NCBI GenBank assembly: GCA_015680685.1
Contig: MNCI01023335.1
Span: 1-45,368, forward strand
Reading direction: 5' to 3'
Origin: Gnetum montanum
Taxonomy: Eukaryota; Streptophyta; Gnetopsida; Gnetales; Gnetaceae
Length of the DNA: 45,368 bases
The translations under genes were made by a program, and so were the position numbers. The notes beneath the pieces were generated by a model. That model had not been told where the DNA came from and did not search any database. It saw nothing but the letters and a program-made list of their open reading frames with translations. Positions 27,426 to 39,552 of the stretch are shown here, one piece after another (position 1 is the stretch's first letter; every line of letters begins with the position of its first letter).

Positions 27426-28060
27426 TTAGTTCTGTAGTTGCTTCTTGATCATTCTTAGATTTGGTGACACATATGGACAAGGAGGTTTGTTACACCACTC
27501 CTCTATGCTATCATCCCCTCCCTGGAAGGGTAATTTAGCCCAAGTCAAGCTTTCATCGGCCACTGTGTCGGTCTATTTGACTATTGGGATAGGGGTTTGA
27601 TCTTCGAGGACTTCAATATTTGAACCCTATTCCATCTCCATGTTGTTGACAGCTTGGGGAGTCATCTTATCACCGTGGATAATCACTTCCCCTCCTGGAT
27701 AGGGCAAGTGGATCTCTTGGTGAATGGATGATGAGACGGCCCTTAGCTGAGCCAACAAAGACCTCCCCAAGATTAGGTTGAAGCTGGGCATCTCCTTGAC
27801 AACAATGAACACTGCATTTATGGGGAATTGATCCCCTGCTACAAAGTTGATCTGTACAGTTCCCTTAATTTGCACATGTGCTCCATTAAATGATTTTAAG
27901 CATGATGTCTTCATGGGATTGATCTGGTTGATCAAACCCAGTTTGTCCACTATGGGAAATGGAATGACATTGGCAGTGGCCCCATCATCTACATGTACTC
28001 TCTGGATCCTGTATTGGCTAACCTGGATAGTGATGAACATGGGCACTGTTATCACCTGAC
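27426..28060 (-). pseudogene. E3 protease (aspartic) and conserved C-terminal tail
   Basis: Reads VITVPMFITIQVSQYRIQ, active site VHVDDGATANVIP, LKSFNGAHVQIKGT, FNLILGRSLLAQ and HLPYPGGEVIIHG. A stop at 27624 follows MEME, but the frame continues to WAKLPF and SPNLRMIKKQLQN and ends at 27426, the same end point as in E2. The core is otherwise open, so this is the best protease in the window. It carries Asp after the catalytic Asp. Confidence 0.9.
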
Positions 28061-30796
28061 CCTTTTCTGGGTCATCCTTAATGGACTCATCATGGAATGT
28101 TAGTTGGAAAGGCCATGGTTGTTCAGTAGGGGGGAAGCATGATCAAATGGATTGCTTCTTCATCTGCTGGCAAGCTTTCGTCCACTGGTATGGATGCTAG
28201 CATGCAAACCATGGCTTCACGATGCAATTGGGATGTCATCAGCAAGTCATACAGGCTCAACGTTGTATTTTTTTGTTTGAAAGCCTCTTAACTTGTGTAA
28301 AAGCGTCAAGGAGATTATGCCCATGGTCTGGTTGTTTGTTGCTCTTCTCTTCTTCCATTTGTCCCAGGAGATGGATCTTTCAGGGAGGAACGATTTCTGG
28401 TCAAGGGTTGTATTTTCTTGGGCATGGAGAAGATGGCCGCGTCTGCGTAACATCATCCTTTTCAGAGGAAGAAGGAGCCAAGGGCATTAAGGCTAGAGGG
28501 GTAGGCTTAGGAAACCCCAGCATAACATGGTCTTTGGCTATTTTATCTATCACATGCCCTTCTCCTCTCCTTGTGGGTTGAGGTTGGGGCGTTGGCTTAG
28601 ATGTTTGCCCCTGCATAGTAGGGGCAACTGATAGCTTTGGCACCTTGATGACAAAGGGTGCTTAGGTGTGGGCGCGGGCTGGGCTGCGGCTTTAACGACA
28701 ATCGACTACAGAATAGACGTCTGAGGCGGAACTCGGAGGACAAAGGGTTGTTGCTATGCCATGCCCGTCGATATCAATGAGTTTGTTGCATGAGGTGGGC
28801 AAGGAGGCACCCATAGCACAAAGGGTTGCTATAGTGGTGCTGGGCCATCGCCATCCCTACCCACCACGTTGATAGAGTACCCTGCATTATTTGCATTCAA
28901 TGGATCTTGGTACATGTGGATAGACTAGTTTTCTGGACGAATTAGACTACTGCTATCGAGGATCAGCTTGCCTTGGTCGATCATGCATTGAATGTCATTT
29001 TTCAACGCCCAACAGTATTCTGTGTCATGACCACATAGCTGATGGTAGTCGCAGAAATGGTCTAGCTTAAAGTTCTTAGGAATTGATGTTTCATTTGGCA
29101 GGGCCAAGGAGGGATTTTTGAGTAGCTCACAATGTCGTCTGTGGCATTTTAGAGCCTCTTTAGACATGTTCTTGTATTGAATGTGACCAGTTCCTAGCAG
29201 TTGCTTCAGAAGTTTTGAAGGCTTAATAGGTAGAGCCATATATTTTGAGCAGTCTTTAAGCTCGAAATTAGGCTTTGGCTGAGGCAATGTCTTAGGAGCC
29301 GATGTTGTTTGTTGGTCGGTGTTGTTTGAGCTAGCTATAGCCTCAGTAGGCGTTGTAGCTGTCTTTTTGTTGTTATTTTTCTTTTTGGCCTCTTTGGCCA
29401 CTACTGCTACCGTTGTTGTTGCAACCTTTCCTTTATCTTTGCTTTTTTTTGTGGGCATTTTTATAGGCCACATACGCTGAGTCTTTGCTAGCCTCTGCCA
29501 TGTCTTGGATGCTTCTAGTCTGAGCGAAGGCTTGGATGAGGGAGTGGGGAGTGAGATAATACAGTTTAGACATAATAAAGTCATTAACTGCCCATTGAAA
29601 ATTGCCAATAGATGGGCGTCTGTGATGGGCTCACGGATTTCATTCAAGGTGACGCTCCACTGCTGTATAAACTTTTGGACCAGTTCAAGCGGATCTTGCT
29701 TAACTCCCATTAATTGGTCCAATGTGACCTCTGGCTATAGGTTGTATTTGAAATGAGTCACGAACTAAGTCAGCAGCTCTTCCAAGGTCAAAATGGAAGA
29801 GCATGGAAGTGCATGATACTAATCCAAATCTTTACCCGTTAGGGACATAGCAAAAACAAGGATAATGATATGTGGCCATTGTTGTAGCAATAATGACTCT
29901 GACCTAAAGGTAACGAGATGAGTGTTGGGATCACCTTCCTCATTGTATTTTGTGAAATGGGGAAGTGGCATCCTAGGAGGTAATGACAAGATGGAAACTA
30001 CCAGACTGATAGGATCGTCATGGTAGAAATCCATGACCTATATTGTATCAGAACCTGCAGTTTTGAGGCAGTTAAGCTCTTCAATAAGGGTCTGAATAAG
30101 CTGGAAGGCTTGATCTAGACTCAAGGACGAAGGGATTGGCTGTGGAATAATAAGTGGAGCCATGACTGGTGGTGGGATAGGAGCAGCAGCATGGCCTGTA
30201 GGTGATCAGAATTGTCCCTATGGGCAGTACTGCCTGTGTCATCCACCACCTTGTAGGTGGTGCAGGTGGGGCGACAACTGTTGATTGTGCCATAGGATAC
30301 ACTGTTTGCATAGCCGGTGGCATAAACAATAACCTTGTAGTTGGATTTACCACCTATAGGACCTAGTGTTGATGATGAGGAAGATAGGACATCTGTGTAG
30401 GCTATGCAATATGGGGTGACATATTTGGAGCCCACCACGTGGTAAGGGTGGGGCCTGTCGTTGATGGTGGAGCAGGAGCGAAAGCTAGGATGGATGTAGA
30501 AGCTATGTATAATTGTGAAGTGGGTACTGTGTGCACATGTGGTAACATAGACATAAGTACGTGATGCGATGGGTTGGTTGATTGTGACTACGAAGGAATG
30601 GATCGTGAAGGGATAACATCTAGAAAGGAAGCCAAAGAGAAAAAATGCTGATGTGATGAATGCATAACACGGTTGGCGGTAGACAACAATAAAGGCGTAG
30701 TGACCATAAAAAGTAGATTTGCATGGGACATTGTGGAGGGAGGAGCCATAACAAAGCTAGCATGACTGCTTCCCTTGGAGTGGGAATCTAGGTCCT
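28061..30796 (-). pseudogene. E3 gag, main part
   Basis: Continues the gag frame from the far side of E4. The N-terminal part is Pro-rich (APAPPSTTGPTL, VAPPAPPT). The capsid-like part reads DFYHDDPISL, MSLTGKDLD and VKQDPLELVQKFIQQW. A Lys-rich stretch and the knuckle FCDYHQLCGHDTEYCW (about 29055) follow, with all Cys and His present. The tail has PFVLWVPP, PFVLRVPP and PFVIKVPK, the peptide repeated in E2 gag. Several stops and at least two frame changes (about 30050 and 28700) break it. Confidence 0.88.
30792..30796. repeat. Target-site duplication GTCCT, left of E4
   Basis: GTCCT directly precedes TGATGAG of the LTR; identical bases at 43877-43881. Confidence 0.95.
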
Positions 30797-31119
30797 TGAT
30801 GAGCGGCTAGGTACCCCTACGCCCAACCATACGCATCATGGGCGTTCACACGTGACTCGATCAAATTCCATAGACTATAAGCACTTAACATACACTAGAC
30901 CCTAACCAGTGAAACCCTTGGGTTAGAATGGTCACTATCTTCCTAATCTCACTTGTGATGTTTCAATTACAATGGTTAAGTGAGATTAAGACTAATGATT
31001 TTTATATCTTTTTGCATATCTTTTGGTGGCTAATTAAGGTATAAAAAGTAAGGAATGAATTATTATCTAATCTATAATTATCCTAGCTTGTACTTTAACT
31101 ATTCCTAGCACAAGTATCC

Positions 31120-31192
31120 GATCCCATCGTCCAAACACGTTCTGAGCATCTCTTAACACTTCTGGATGTCCAGACGTTAAGCGTCACTGGGC
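31120..31192 (+). other. 5S rRNA-like patch in the E4 3' LTR
   Basis: GATCCCATC (31120-31128) and GACGTTAAGCGTCACTGGGC (31173-31192) resemble the plant 5S segment GATCCCATC...GAAGTTAAGC...TTGGGC, which carries the box A of the pol III internal promoter, but with about 44 extra bases between. It is on the strand opposite to E4 transcription. Cassandra elements carry a 5S-like promoter in their LTRs; here the likeness is short and may be chance. Confidence 0.35.
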
Positions 31193-31560
31193 TTACCAAG
31201 TGTTTGATTTACATTCGAGATGGTCATACTTATGGCCTTTACAAACTACGAATAAGTGATAGCGATCAAAATAACAAAAATAGAAAATAAAGTAATTAAC
31301 AAGTAATTAACAAAGCATAAACATCTTAAACTATTGAATGCATAAAATAGCTAAGTCCAAATGCTACAAGGAATGCTTGAATAGTTCATCTTTATTGTTG
31401 TCATGCCAATGGGCTTAGATACATCAATGCTCGAATAAAGAGCCAATCACTTTTCTTACACCTACTGCAGGCACTTGGAAAATATTCCATCTCTTGCAGG
31501 AACAAACTGCAAGAGCTTTGCTACAACTAACTGAAAGATCCCTAAATGAGGCAAAAGGTC

Positions 31561-31574
31561 CTATTATTTATAGG
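31561..31574 (-). promoter_or_regulatory. E4 3' LTR TATA box
   Basis: Minus strand CTCAGCCTATAAATAATAG. The other LTR has GGCCTATAAATAAG at 43753-43742. The E1 LTRs share TCTCRGCCTATAAATA. Confidence 0.7.
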
Positions 31575-31697
31575 CTGAGATAGGCGGTTGCGTAAACAGG
31601 GCCACGTCGACGTAGGGAGGCTACGTTGACGGGCCTGCATTGACACGGTCAGGTATACGCAGTCCAGTTGATGCATTGACTTAATGACACTTCATCA

Positions 31698-31713
31698 TAC
31701 CCCCACGACTAAG
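31698..31713 (-). other. E4 polypurine tract
   Basis: Minus strand CTTAGTCGTGGGGGTA directly before the LTR start. A copy of CTTAGTCGTGGGGG also lies inside the element at 34987-34974. Confidence 0.8.
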
Positions 31714-32305
31714 CAAAAACTCATTCTCAAGTTACTTTGCAATTTGGAAGTTATGGATTCTTATTTACAACACACATAAGTTAAACACATATGTGACACA
31801 CACATGACACAACATGAATTTGACCAAGTGCTTGAGTTACAGAGGAGGACAAATGACAAAAATGGTGGTGTTCGGAGATAAAATTGAACACCTCACTGGT
31901 CCTGGACCCTCTACTATGTAGGATGATGCACAAACTTATTGGAGAAGATCACATCGTCCCTAGGGGCGGTGGTTTTGACAGACCTTCTCTAGCCTCTGGC
32001 CCATGCGTTGGTGGTGGCATGGATGACAGGTGCCCTACAACAGTTGCAACCTCTGGAGGCAACCAGAAAGCCTCCAATAGAGCCCTCATCTTTTCTTCCT
32101 TGCTTCAGGGATCGTTCACAGTCTAGGAAGCTTTACCAATGTGTACTTGAGCTGTAACTTCCCAAGGTCATGGCAACGTTGGAAGGAGTTCCTTTAGGTT
32201 GACAAACCAAGCTGCAAACTACTTGTGTTCAATGTCGAACGCTCAGATTGATGCCTATAGCTATTGGTAGTCATTCATCATATGGCCAAGGTCCTTTGCA
32301 ACTAT
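31714..32305 (-). other. E4 untranslated stretch between 3' ORF and polypurine tract
   Basis: No coding homology; only chance frames on either strand. Probably 3' untranslated sequence. Confidence 0.5.
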
Positions 32306-34799
32306 TCATTGACCTTCAAAGCTTGTGTGGAGGATCTCAAGTTCCACGTTCACTGTTGCCAGCTTTTGCTTCGTTGCCTTGTGCGCCTGGAACTCTCCCT
32401 TGTATAGGGAATACATGGCGGCCACTTGCTTTTCTAATTCTGACCATGGTCTTTCGGTTGTGAGCATAGCCAAGTTTGCATCTTGGAGGTTGGCAAGCTC
32501 CATGTATTCTCTCATCTCCTCAATTTGCAGCTCTTTTAGGTAGATTTTAGCTTTATTGAAGTTGTTCAACCCATCAAAGATAGGTTTCCATGCATCGCCT
32601 CTCTCTCAGAGCTGCTGGAGTGCTTGGTTCCTCTTGGCCTTTGCGCCTTGAATATGTTTTTTATTCACTTCCTTCTGCAATCCCACTTGGTTCCTGTAAT
32701 GATTTTTAACTTTTTCAAATTTTAGGGCCTCGTTTTTCCAAGCGGAAATTTTGATTGCAGAATTCTGTTGTAATGCTTGAACCTCCTCCATTGACAGATT
32801 TCGATTTTCAGTAGCCAACCTTGTTATGTTAGCGTTCACCTTGGCTGGCTCTTCTTGTTGTTGGTGGATGAAAGTTTTCATGTGTTTATTTTCTGCATCA
32901 ACATTACGCAGGTGATGAACTTCAGCGGTCAGCCAAGTCCTTTTCTAAGTGATATGCTCAAGAATTTGCTAGGGTCTTGTCGAAGATTGCTGTCTCTCGC
33001 ACATCCTCAACGACTTGAAGTTTAAGTTGAAGCTGTTGAAAAGCTTCATCCCTAGTGATTTTGTGGTTGAGGATGGCTAGATCGGTGAGTTGGGCTTGTA
33101 ATTGGACTACCTCCATTGCCAAGCACTGACAAGCATCTTGAGCAGCTTCAAGTTCCCCTTCTAAAACAAGGCTCTTGCCCCTTGCCGAGAGTAGCTCCGA
33201 CTGGGTTGCAATAATGTTGTCTGGAAGGTCAAAGACATTCGGAAGTGGTTGCCTGGTTCCCACCAGTTGGTCCAATAACTCTTCATGTTGGACTGCATTA
33301 ATCTTGCTATGCAAAGTTTCAATAGACACCTGTACATCTTGTAGTCCATGAATGTTTGGTACAAGTGCTATGGGTGCATTGAGAGCTGTAGCAATTATGT
33401 CAGCAACCACTTCGACTGCAACTTCCTATCCCTGGTGTTGCATCACAAGGACCATCACCCCTTCACCATCTTCCAAGCATATCAAGAAGGTAGCAGCATT
33501 CCTTGAAATTTTAGGGAACAACTGTTCGATTGGCACTGTTGCCTCTCGGATGCTTGGATCTGTTCTGGTTGGAGCTCGTAATCAGGTGGTGGAAAATACC
33601 AGACTTGCCATTTTAAGCAAGCTAACTAATTGAGCCACTTGCTTCAGGTGGCTCATGGTAGGGTGATAGACCAAAGGATCTTCTCCTCCACTAGTCCTGC
33701 CAGATTGCTCTTGCTGGCTTGAGAGCATTTCCTGGATCTCGTGGATGTATTCTGCTATGGTTTGCAAGCCTGGTTACATTGTTTGTGTAGGTGGTGGAGG
33801 TGGTTGCTGCTTCTCCTTTGTCTGTGTGGTGACAGGATTTTTATCTTTCATCATCTCTCACCACGAGGCAATTGGGGTGTGCTAGATTACATCATTGGAA
33901 TATCATGCTATTCTTGCCCATTTGCACAACTTTCAGATTAGGCAGGGAAAGGGGAGAGCTTATCTTCCATGTTCATTCTCAGCGAACCTCTTTTCAATCT
34001 CTAGAAATAGCAGCTTTGGAAGACTCATGGGGAATTTCCCACTCAAGGTGGCACACGCACGAGCGGAGAAGGTTGTGATTTTACTGGGTCCTACCGTTGG
34101 GTTTAGGTGGTAAGACGTGATCTTTGAGTACACACTCTCCACTGTGGTTAAGCGGCCAAATTCCTTATGCTCTGCCCCGTAGCACCATTTGGTCCATTGC
34201 ACCTTTACCTCTGGATCAGCTTGCTTTGGAATTTCAACCATATTTTCCCTGATTTCGAGCAACTCCAGAGCCTACGCTATCGCCTCCAAAGAGTAAGAGA
34301 CATAAATGTCTTTGATTCTTACTCTAGACCCTAGTTGTCGGTTCGTCCATAAGAGATAAGTTTCTCCTAAGTACCATTCACCATTGGTTGTGATGATTGG
34401 CCACATCGGAGAGTTCTGCAGTTGGAGCCTTATGTCTTCTGATGCGTTCTCGAGGAATGGTCCAAAATTTAGCTCATGAAGGACCATTCACTGCATCTTG
34501 CGTGGTGTGATAGCATCAAGGTAGGCTTGGGTCAGGGTGACCTCAAGCTGTGGTGCTACCCAAGGAGTCTCATCCTCGAGCAATTGCTCACCGGGAATCT
34601 CCTCTTCGGGAATCTGATGAACAGATTCCACGTTAGGTCTTTTGCAGAAGGGTCCAGTTGCATGAGAACCCTCTGCATGCTCTGGCGGTTGCACACCTTG
34701 TCCCCTTCCCATGCGTGGGTGCTTGTCCCTTGGTTGTGATGGTCCTTCATCCCTTGGGTTCCATTTGCAATCAACTTAACTATCTGTTGGATCGTTCAT
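32306..34799 (-). pseudogene. E4 3' ORF (position of the Athila env-like ORF), coiled-coil protein
   Basis: Runs from ATG at 34799 in one frame to 32958, then shifts frame and continues to 32306; about 800 codons. Early part: RDEGPSQPRDKHPRMG, LEVTLTQAYLDAI, HELNFGPFLENA, SPMWPIITTNGEWYLGETYL and KITSYHLNPTV. A Pro-run (PPPPPTQT) leads to long Glu/Gln/Lys/Leu heptads (VQLQAQLTDLAILNHKI; IEEMREYMELANLQDANL). I see no signal peptide or membrane segment, so envelope function is doubtful. Stops at 34488, 34267, 33958 and others. A second copy lies at 44300-44935. Confidence 0.75.
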
Positions 34800-34890
34800 A
34801 AGTAGCTTAAGATGGTCCGTATATACCTTCTCAGTTTGACCAAGTTATGTTGTTGGCACAGGCACACCGTTAAGTCTTCCAAAGCATTAA

Positions 34891-34898
34891 TTTATAGG
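34891..34898 (-). promoter_or_regulatory. TATA-like box upstream of the E4 3' ORF
   Basis: Minus strand CTAACCTATAAATTAATG, about 92 bases before the ATG at 34799. It is like the LTR box CAGCCTATAAATAATAG. The internal polypurine-like tract lies 76 bases further upstream. Confidence 0.4.
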
Positions 34899-34973
34899 TT
34901 AGGGCCAAAGTTTTCATAATTGATGAATTAATTAACTAATCAATTAATTATAGTTAATTTCACAAAGGCACCA

Positions 34974-34987
34974 CCCCCCACGACTAA
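34974..34987 (-). other. Internal polypurine-tract-like copy
   Basis: Minus strand CTTAGTCGTGGGGGGTGGTG repeats the 3' polypurine tract of E4 (31713-31698) base for base over 14 positions, 3.2 kb away. Confidence 0.65.
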
Positions 34988-36979
34988 GAGCATACCTCCG
35001 GTTACTTAAAAGGGCAAGGATCGGTTGATGCAGACTCGTGATGGAATGTAGGTATGTTGGGAAAGGTTAGGGAAAAAATTGGCAAAAAATCCAGTCAATT
35101 TGGATCCCAAATGATAAAATTTTCAAAGTGCAGCGAGTGTATATATAGGGGTTAGGCGCTGCGTTGATGAGGTTGTGTATACGTAGGGGTGTTGACCTAT
35201 TGACCAACCTAGAAAAAGCCAGAAATGAGAAATTTGAAATGCCAAATTGGGGCGGTTGAAGCGCATGAGAGTCCTGGACATGGCTAAGGATATGAGGAAG
35301 GTAATTAAGCTCGAAAAAGAGACAAAAATAGGAGAACGGGACTCAAAAAGGACTCTGTGGGGAATAAATCGAGCGATGGGACCCGAAAACTAGTCAACCA
35401 CGAAATCCAAAGGATGGGAGGCTTAACAAGTGGGATGAAGGAGATGTAGGTGGGTCCGTCCCATAGCAGGCCATAGCCTTAGTAGCCCCTGCATAGTCCT
35501 CAAAACTAGGGTCCGTGGGTCTTGGGGACAAGAAATGGTGTTCACCAGGTAACACTCCTACCTAAGAGATCCTGCCAAGGCATGGGAAACCCATGGATAT
35601 CATGACATACCTTCATGACATAAGACAGGCAGTGAGGTGAGGGATGGAGAGAACTGGGTGAGGAGAGAGAGACGAGAGAATGGTAGTCCAATCGTTAGTC
35701 ACATGAAACCCCATGTGTAGATGTGGTTAAGTGACCTGATAGAACTGTTCCTGAGGTTAGACCCAAAACCATCTGCATTCAGTGACATCGTAGCAATAGA
35801 TGAAGTCCTGGCCATGCCCCAGGGAAGCAAGAATGACCCCACAGAGAACCACCACTCCAACAAATGTGAGAGGAAGGAAGTGGAACGGGATGAAGTTAGA
35901 GGGGACCAAGGAAGTCCCATAACTAGTATGGTAACCCATTAGAGGCGGTCTAAGGGGTGTGCTTTGAATTCCCACATAATGATTTTTTTTCTCGGGGGAA
36001 CCACACCATGCAAAGACCCATGCATGTTTGCATGCATCCGATCAAGGGGTGTGCTTTGAATCCTCATGTTTTATTTTTTTTAGTGAGGACCACACCATGC
36101 AAGGTCGAACTACCTAGAAGCTTCCATGGAGAGAAGGACGTGAAGCGGTAGGAAATCTATAAGGACATACCAACAACCTTAGGGGATAGAACAGAGCAAC
36201 GAATATTGCAGTCCCCTTGAAGTCACACCCGATTCAAACCATTGGGTCATTCCTGAGTCCAAGAACTATACAAGTCACACATTAATTATAAGGTTCTTAA
36301 GTGAAGGGGTTGCATGTTCTCAATGGAAGGAAAACCATGGAGTGGGTGAATGGGTAGAAAGTAGATGTAAAGTCCAAAAAGAACCATGCGAGGGCAGAAA
36401 TTGGACAACTAGGTAGACGAGTGCACATTACCCATCGCAATAAAAACCATCTGTGCCAGACATCTAAAGATAACAAGACAACATATTAACAATTATGCGA
36501 AAAATAAAACGTCCACAAAGAAATGAAAAATAAGTAAAGAAAGGAAAAAATGTACAAAGAATTTGCAAACGTATAAACGATGGTGAAAACAAAAAAGTGC
36601 AAAAGAAAAAATGTAAAACAAAAAAGTGTAAAACAAAAAATGACAAAATGGTAAGGTGTGTAGTGGAATGGATTAGCAGGGAAGATGGTCTCCCCTATGA
36701 CTGGGTGAAAAGGAGGAGACACAAAAAATGGAGCATGGCTGACCTGGCGATGATGAGGTGGTTGCACTAGTTGAGTGGAGTTCATGCAAAGGTTTCAGTT
36801 GTTGGCGGTTGACTAACTATGTTTTGGTGGGGTCTGCAGCTTTGTGGATGAGAAAGGCCTCAAATGGAAGGTTTCAAAGACAATGTAAGATCCCTCCCAG
36901 AATGTTTGAAACTTGTTCGATTGGGATATGTGTTAGGGGTTCCAATACAACACCTTGTCTCCACATCTAAACATGATCT
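34988..36979 (-). other. E4 stretch between integrase and 3' ORF, no gene seen
   Basis: Gene-free, with A-rich microrepeats at 36570-36650, a tandem duplication at 35952-36104 and a TATATATA patch at 35140 on the minus strand (CCCCTATATATACACTCGC). No protein similarity that I can see. Confidence 0.5.
35952..36104. repeat. Two-copy tandem duplication, period about 92 bp
   Basis: AAGGGGTGTGCTTTGAAT ... ACCACACCATGCAA occurs at 35952-36015 and 36044-36104 with a T-run in the middle of each. Confidence 0.8.
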
Positions 36980-38119
36980 TCCGAATTCTAAGGTCATGTC
37001 ATTTTTTTGTACGCCTTGTGGATCTCATTGGAGGATAGGGCCACTAATCAGTTCTCATCTAGCACACTTAAATTGATCAGTCGTTCGCATTGTGCTAGCA
37101 GTAGGTCAAGACCTAAGTCACTAGTAGTGGATAGTGTGTAGAGTTTGGCTTAAATTGGAAGTGTTGACAACTTTCTATACACTAACTCATAGAGAGAGTA
37201 CCCTACAGGAAGTTTCCAAGTGGAGCGATAGGCCCATAGGGCATCGTTAAGCTTAGTGCTCCAATCCCTCCTATATTTGCTGATGATTCGGGTAAGGATC
37301 TTGGTGATCTCCCTATTGGTGACTTCGGCCTGCCCATTGGCTTGGGGGGTGATAGGGAGTTGTGAATTTATGCATTACCCCTAAGCGTTGCATGAGTTTT
37401 AGAAAAGTGATACCCGTAAAATGAGTCCCATTATTAGAAATGAGTGCAAGTGGCACTCCAAACCTGTTAACGATTTGTTGTTGGACAAATTGTGTGGTGG
37501 TGTTGGAAGAATAGTCGATGACAGCTACCGCTTCTGCCCACTTTGTACAGTAGTCCACAGCTATGATGATGTATGCCTTTTTGTTTGCTAGGGGTGTGAT
37601 GGGTCCCATGAAGTTGATGCCCCAAATTTTTAAGGGCTCTAGTGGTTGGATCCATTGTTGAGGTCCCTCCAACCGTGTCGTCATCCCATCATCCCTATGG
37701 CATCATTCGTAAGAGTGGGTGAACCATTGTGCAACCCTAAAGATGGTGGACTAGTAATACCTTGCAAGCAGGATCTTAATGGCAGTGCGACATCCTACAT
37801 AGTAGCCCCCACAAGGGCCCTCATGAGCATCTTGGAGGACCTGCAGCGTATCACAATCAGGGACACACCATCAAACCAAGCCATCTATGCACACCTTGTA
37901 AAGGTGGCCATTGATCTCCATGAGATTCTTGGCCTTATGGAGAAACTGTTGTTTCTACCAATGGTTCCACTCCTTTGGCAACTCTTAAGTGATGAGGTAG
38001 GTGAGGATGTGGTGGAACCAAAGGGATTCCTTGGGCACTTGTAGATCAACTGTGCCTATCAAGAGGAGTTCATCTGAAAATTGGTCGGATAAGGGCTCCT
38101 CCTCTTCTGCATCATCCCA
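36980..38119 (-). pseudogene. E4 integrase
   Basis: From 38119 down: a zinc-finger region with HEGPCGGYYVGCRTAIKILL (second His replaced by Tyr), then core WGINFMGPITPLANKKAYII, ISNNGTHF and, after a frameshift near 37350, NGQAEVTNREITKILTRII and DALWAYRSTWKLPVGYS. Both catalytic Asp residues are Asn (GIN for GID, SNN for SDN), the result expected from C-to-T change on the template strand. It fades out near 36980. Confidence 0.88.
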
Positions 38120-38431
38120 TCACAACCGAGACAAGTGGTCAGCAACCACATTCTTAGTCCCCTTCGTATCTACCATGGTAAGATCAAACTTTTGAAGAAT
38201 CACTAGCCACCGGATTATGCGGGGGCTCACCATTGGTTTGTTCATTAGGAACTGGATAGCACTGTGGTTAGTATGCACAAACACTTCGTATCTGAGCACA
38301 TAGTACCAGAATTTGTCCAAGGTGAACACCACTGCCATTAACTCCTTTTTGGTGATGGTGTAGTTCAAATGAGCACCCACAATGCTATGGCTTGCACAGT
38401 GGATATAATAAGGATGTTTCTGATCGTCACA
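38120..38431 (-). pseudogene. E4 RNase H
   Basis: Reads NYTITKKELMAVVFTLDKF, FVHTNHSAIQFLMNK, ILQKFDLTMVDTKGTKNVVA and ends ADHLSRL. The catalytic Asp of THTDHSA-type motifs is Asn here (HTNHSA). Only one RNase H is present, unlike E1 and E2. Confidence 0.9.
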
Positions 38432-39552
38432 CTATGTAAGCATGGCTCCCAAGGCATAGTTGGATGCATCTATCATAATGTGAAAAGGTTTGGCCCAATC
38501 AGGGGCTTGTAGAATTGGAGTTTCTATGAGTTTCTGTTTCAGCACTTGGAATGCAGACTCGCACTCCTTGGTCCAGATGAATAGGGTGTTCTTCTTTGTC
38601 AGCTCTACCAACAGCTTGGTGATTTTTGAGAAGTTTTGAATGAATCGTCGGTAGTACCCAGCGTGTCCAAGGAATGACTGAACATCTTTGATGGTACTTG
38701 GTTGATGGGTGATTCCTTGGATAACCTTGATCTTTTTAGGATCGACTCTGATCCCTGTTTGTGATATGCGATGCCCCAACACAATGTCCTCTTGGACCAT
38801 CAGATGGCTCTTCTGCCAATTGAGTAGAAGATTAGTGTCTACACACCTTTTTAGAACTTGCTTCAAATGGTCCAAGGCTTGCTCGAATGTGGCCCCATAG
38901 GTGGAGAAGTCATCCATGAATACTTCAACCCCATTGCCGATTTGTTGCTGGAAGATGCTTAGGACAAGGCGTTGGAACGTAGCGGGTACATTGCACAAGC
39001 CAAAGGGCATCTTCTTGTATGCAAAAGTCCCCCATGGACTTATGAAAGTAGTTTTGGCTTAGTCCTCTAGTGCTATTTGGATTTGGTTATAACCACTATA
39101 ACCATCCAAAAAGCTGTAGTAGCAGTGCCATGCAATGGTGTTCAACACCTGGTCCACAAATGGGAGCGGAAGTGGTCCTTGAAGCTTGCCATATTGAGCA
39201 TCCAGAAATTAATATAAGCCCTCCACTTGCCATCTTTCTTGGGCATGATAACGAGTGGGCTAACCCATTCGCTATCGGTGACAGAATAGATGAATCTTGC
39301 CTTTAGCAATTGTTCGATTTCATCTTTTACAACCTGCTTCAATTTGGGACTCAACCATCTTTGTGGCTGTTGTCGTGGCTTCATGGAAGGGTCAAGATAG
39401 ATTCGATACTGGCGGACCCTGGGATCAACTCTAGTTAACTCAGGATATGACCATGCGAATGTAGCAACCCATTTTTTTACCACCTCCAGCAACTTCTTCT
39501 TTTGTTTTGAAGCAAGTGTGGCATTAATGATTACTAGCTTTCCATTTTGCAA
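38432..39552 (-). pseudogene. E4 reverse transcriptase
   Basis: Motifs in order: KQVVKDEIEQLLKARFIY, SPLVIMPKKDGKWRAYINF, a short frame-broken piece with DGYSGYNQIQIALED, then MPFGLCNVPATFQR, the catalytic VFMDDFSTYG, GHRISQTGIRVDPKKI and FLGHAGYYRRFIQNFSKI. It ends IMIDASNYALGAMLT at the RNase H border. A frame change near 39145 and one stop (about 39061) break it. The catalytic DD is kept. Confidence 0.93.

Larger units (their letters stand above)
30797..31697 (-). repeat. E4 3' LTR (901 bp)
   Basis: Matches 42976-43876 along its whole length without net indels. Minus strand begins TGATGAAGTGTC and ends GCTCATCA. It contains a TATA box (31561-31574) and a 5S-rRNA-like patch. Confidence 0.96.

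Noticed and set aside
36464-36785. Hydrophobic minus-strand frame rich in Phe/Leu in E4, possible membrane segment of an env-like protein
   Set aside because: It comes from A-rich microrepeats on the plus strand (AAAAAGTG units); no signal peptide or glycoprotein pattern.
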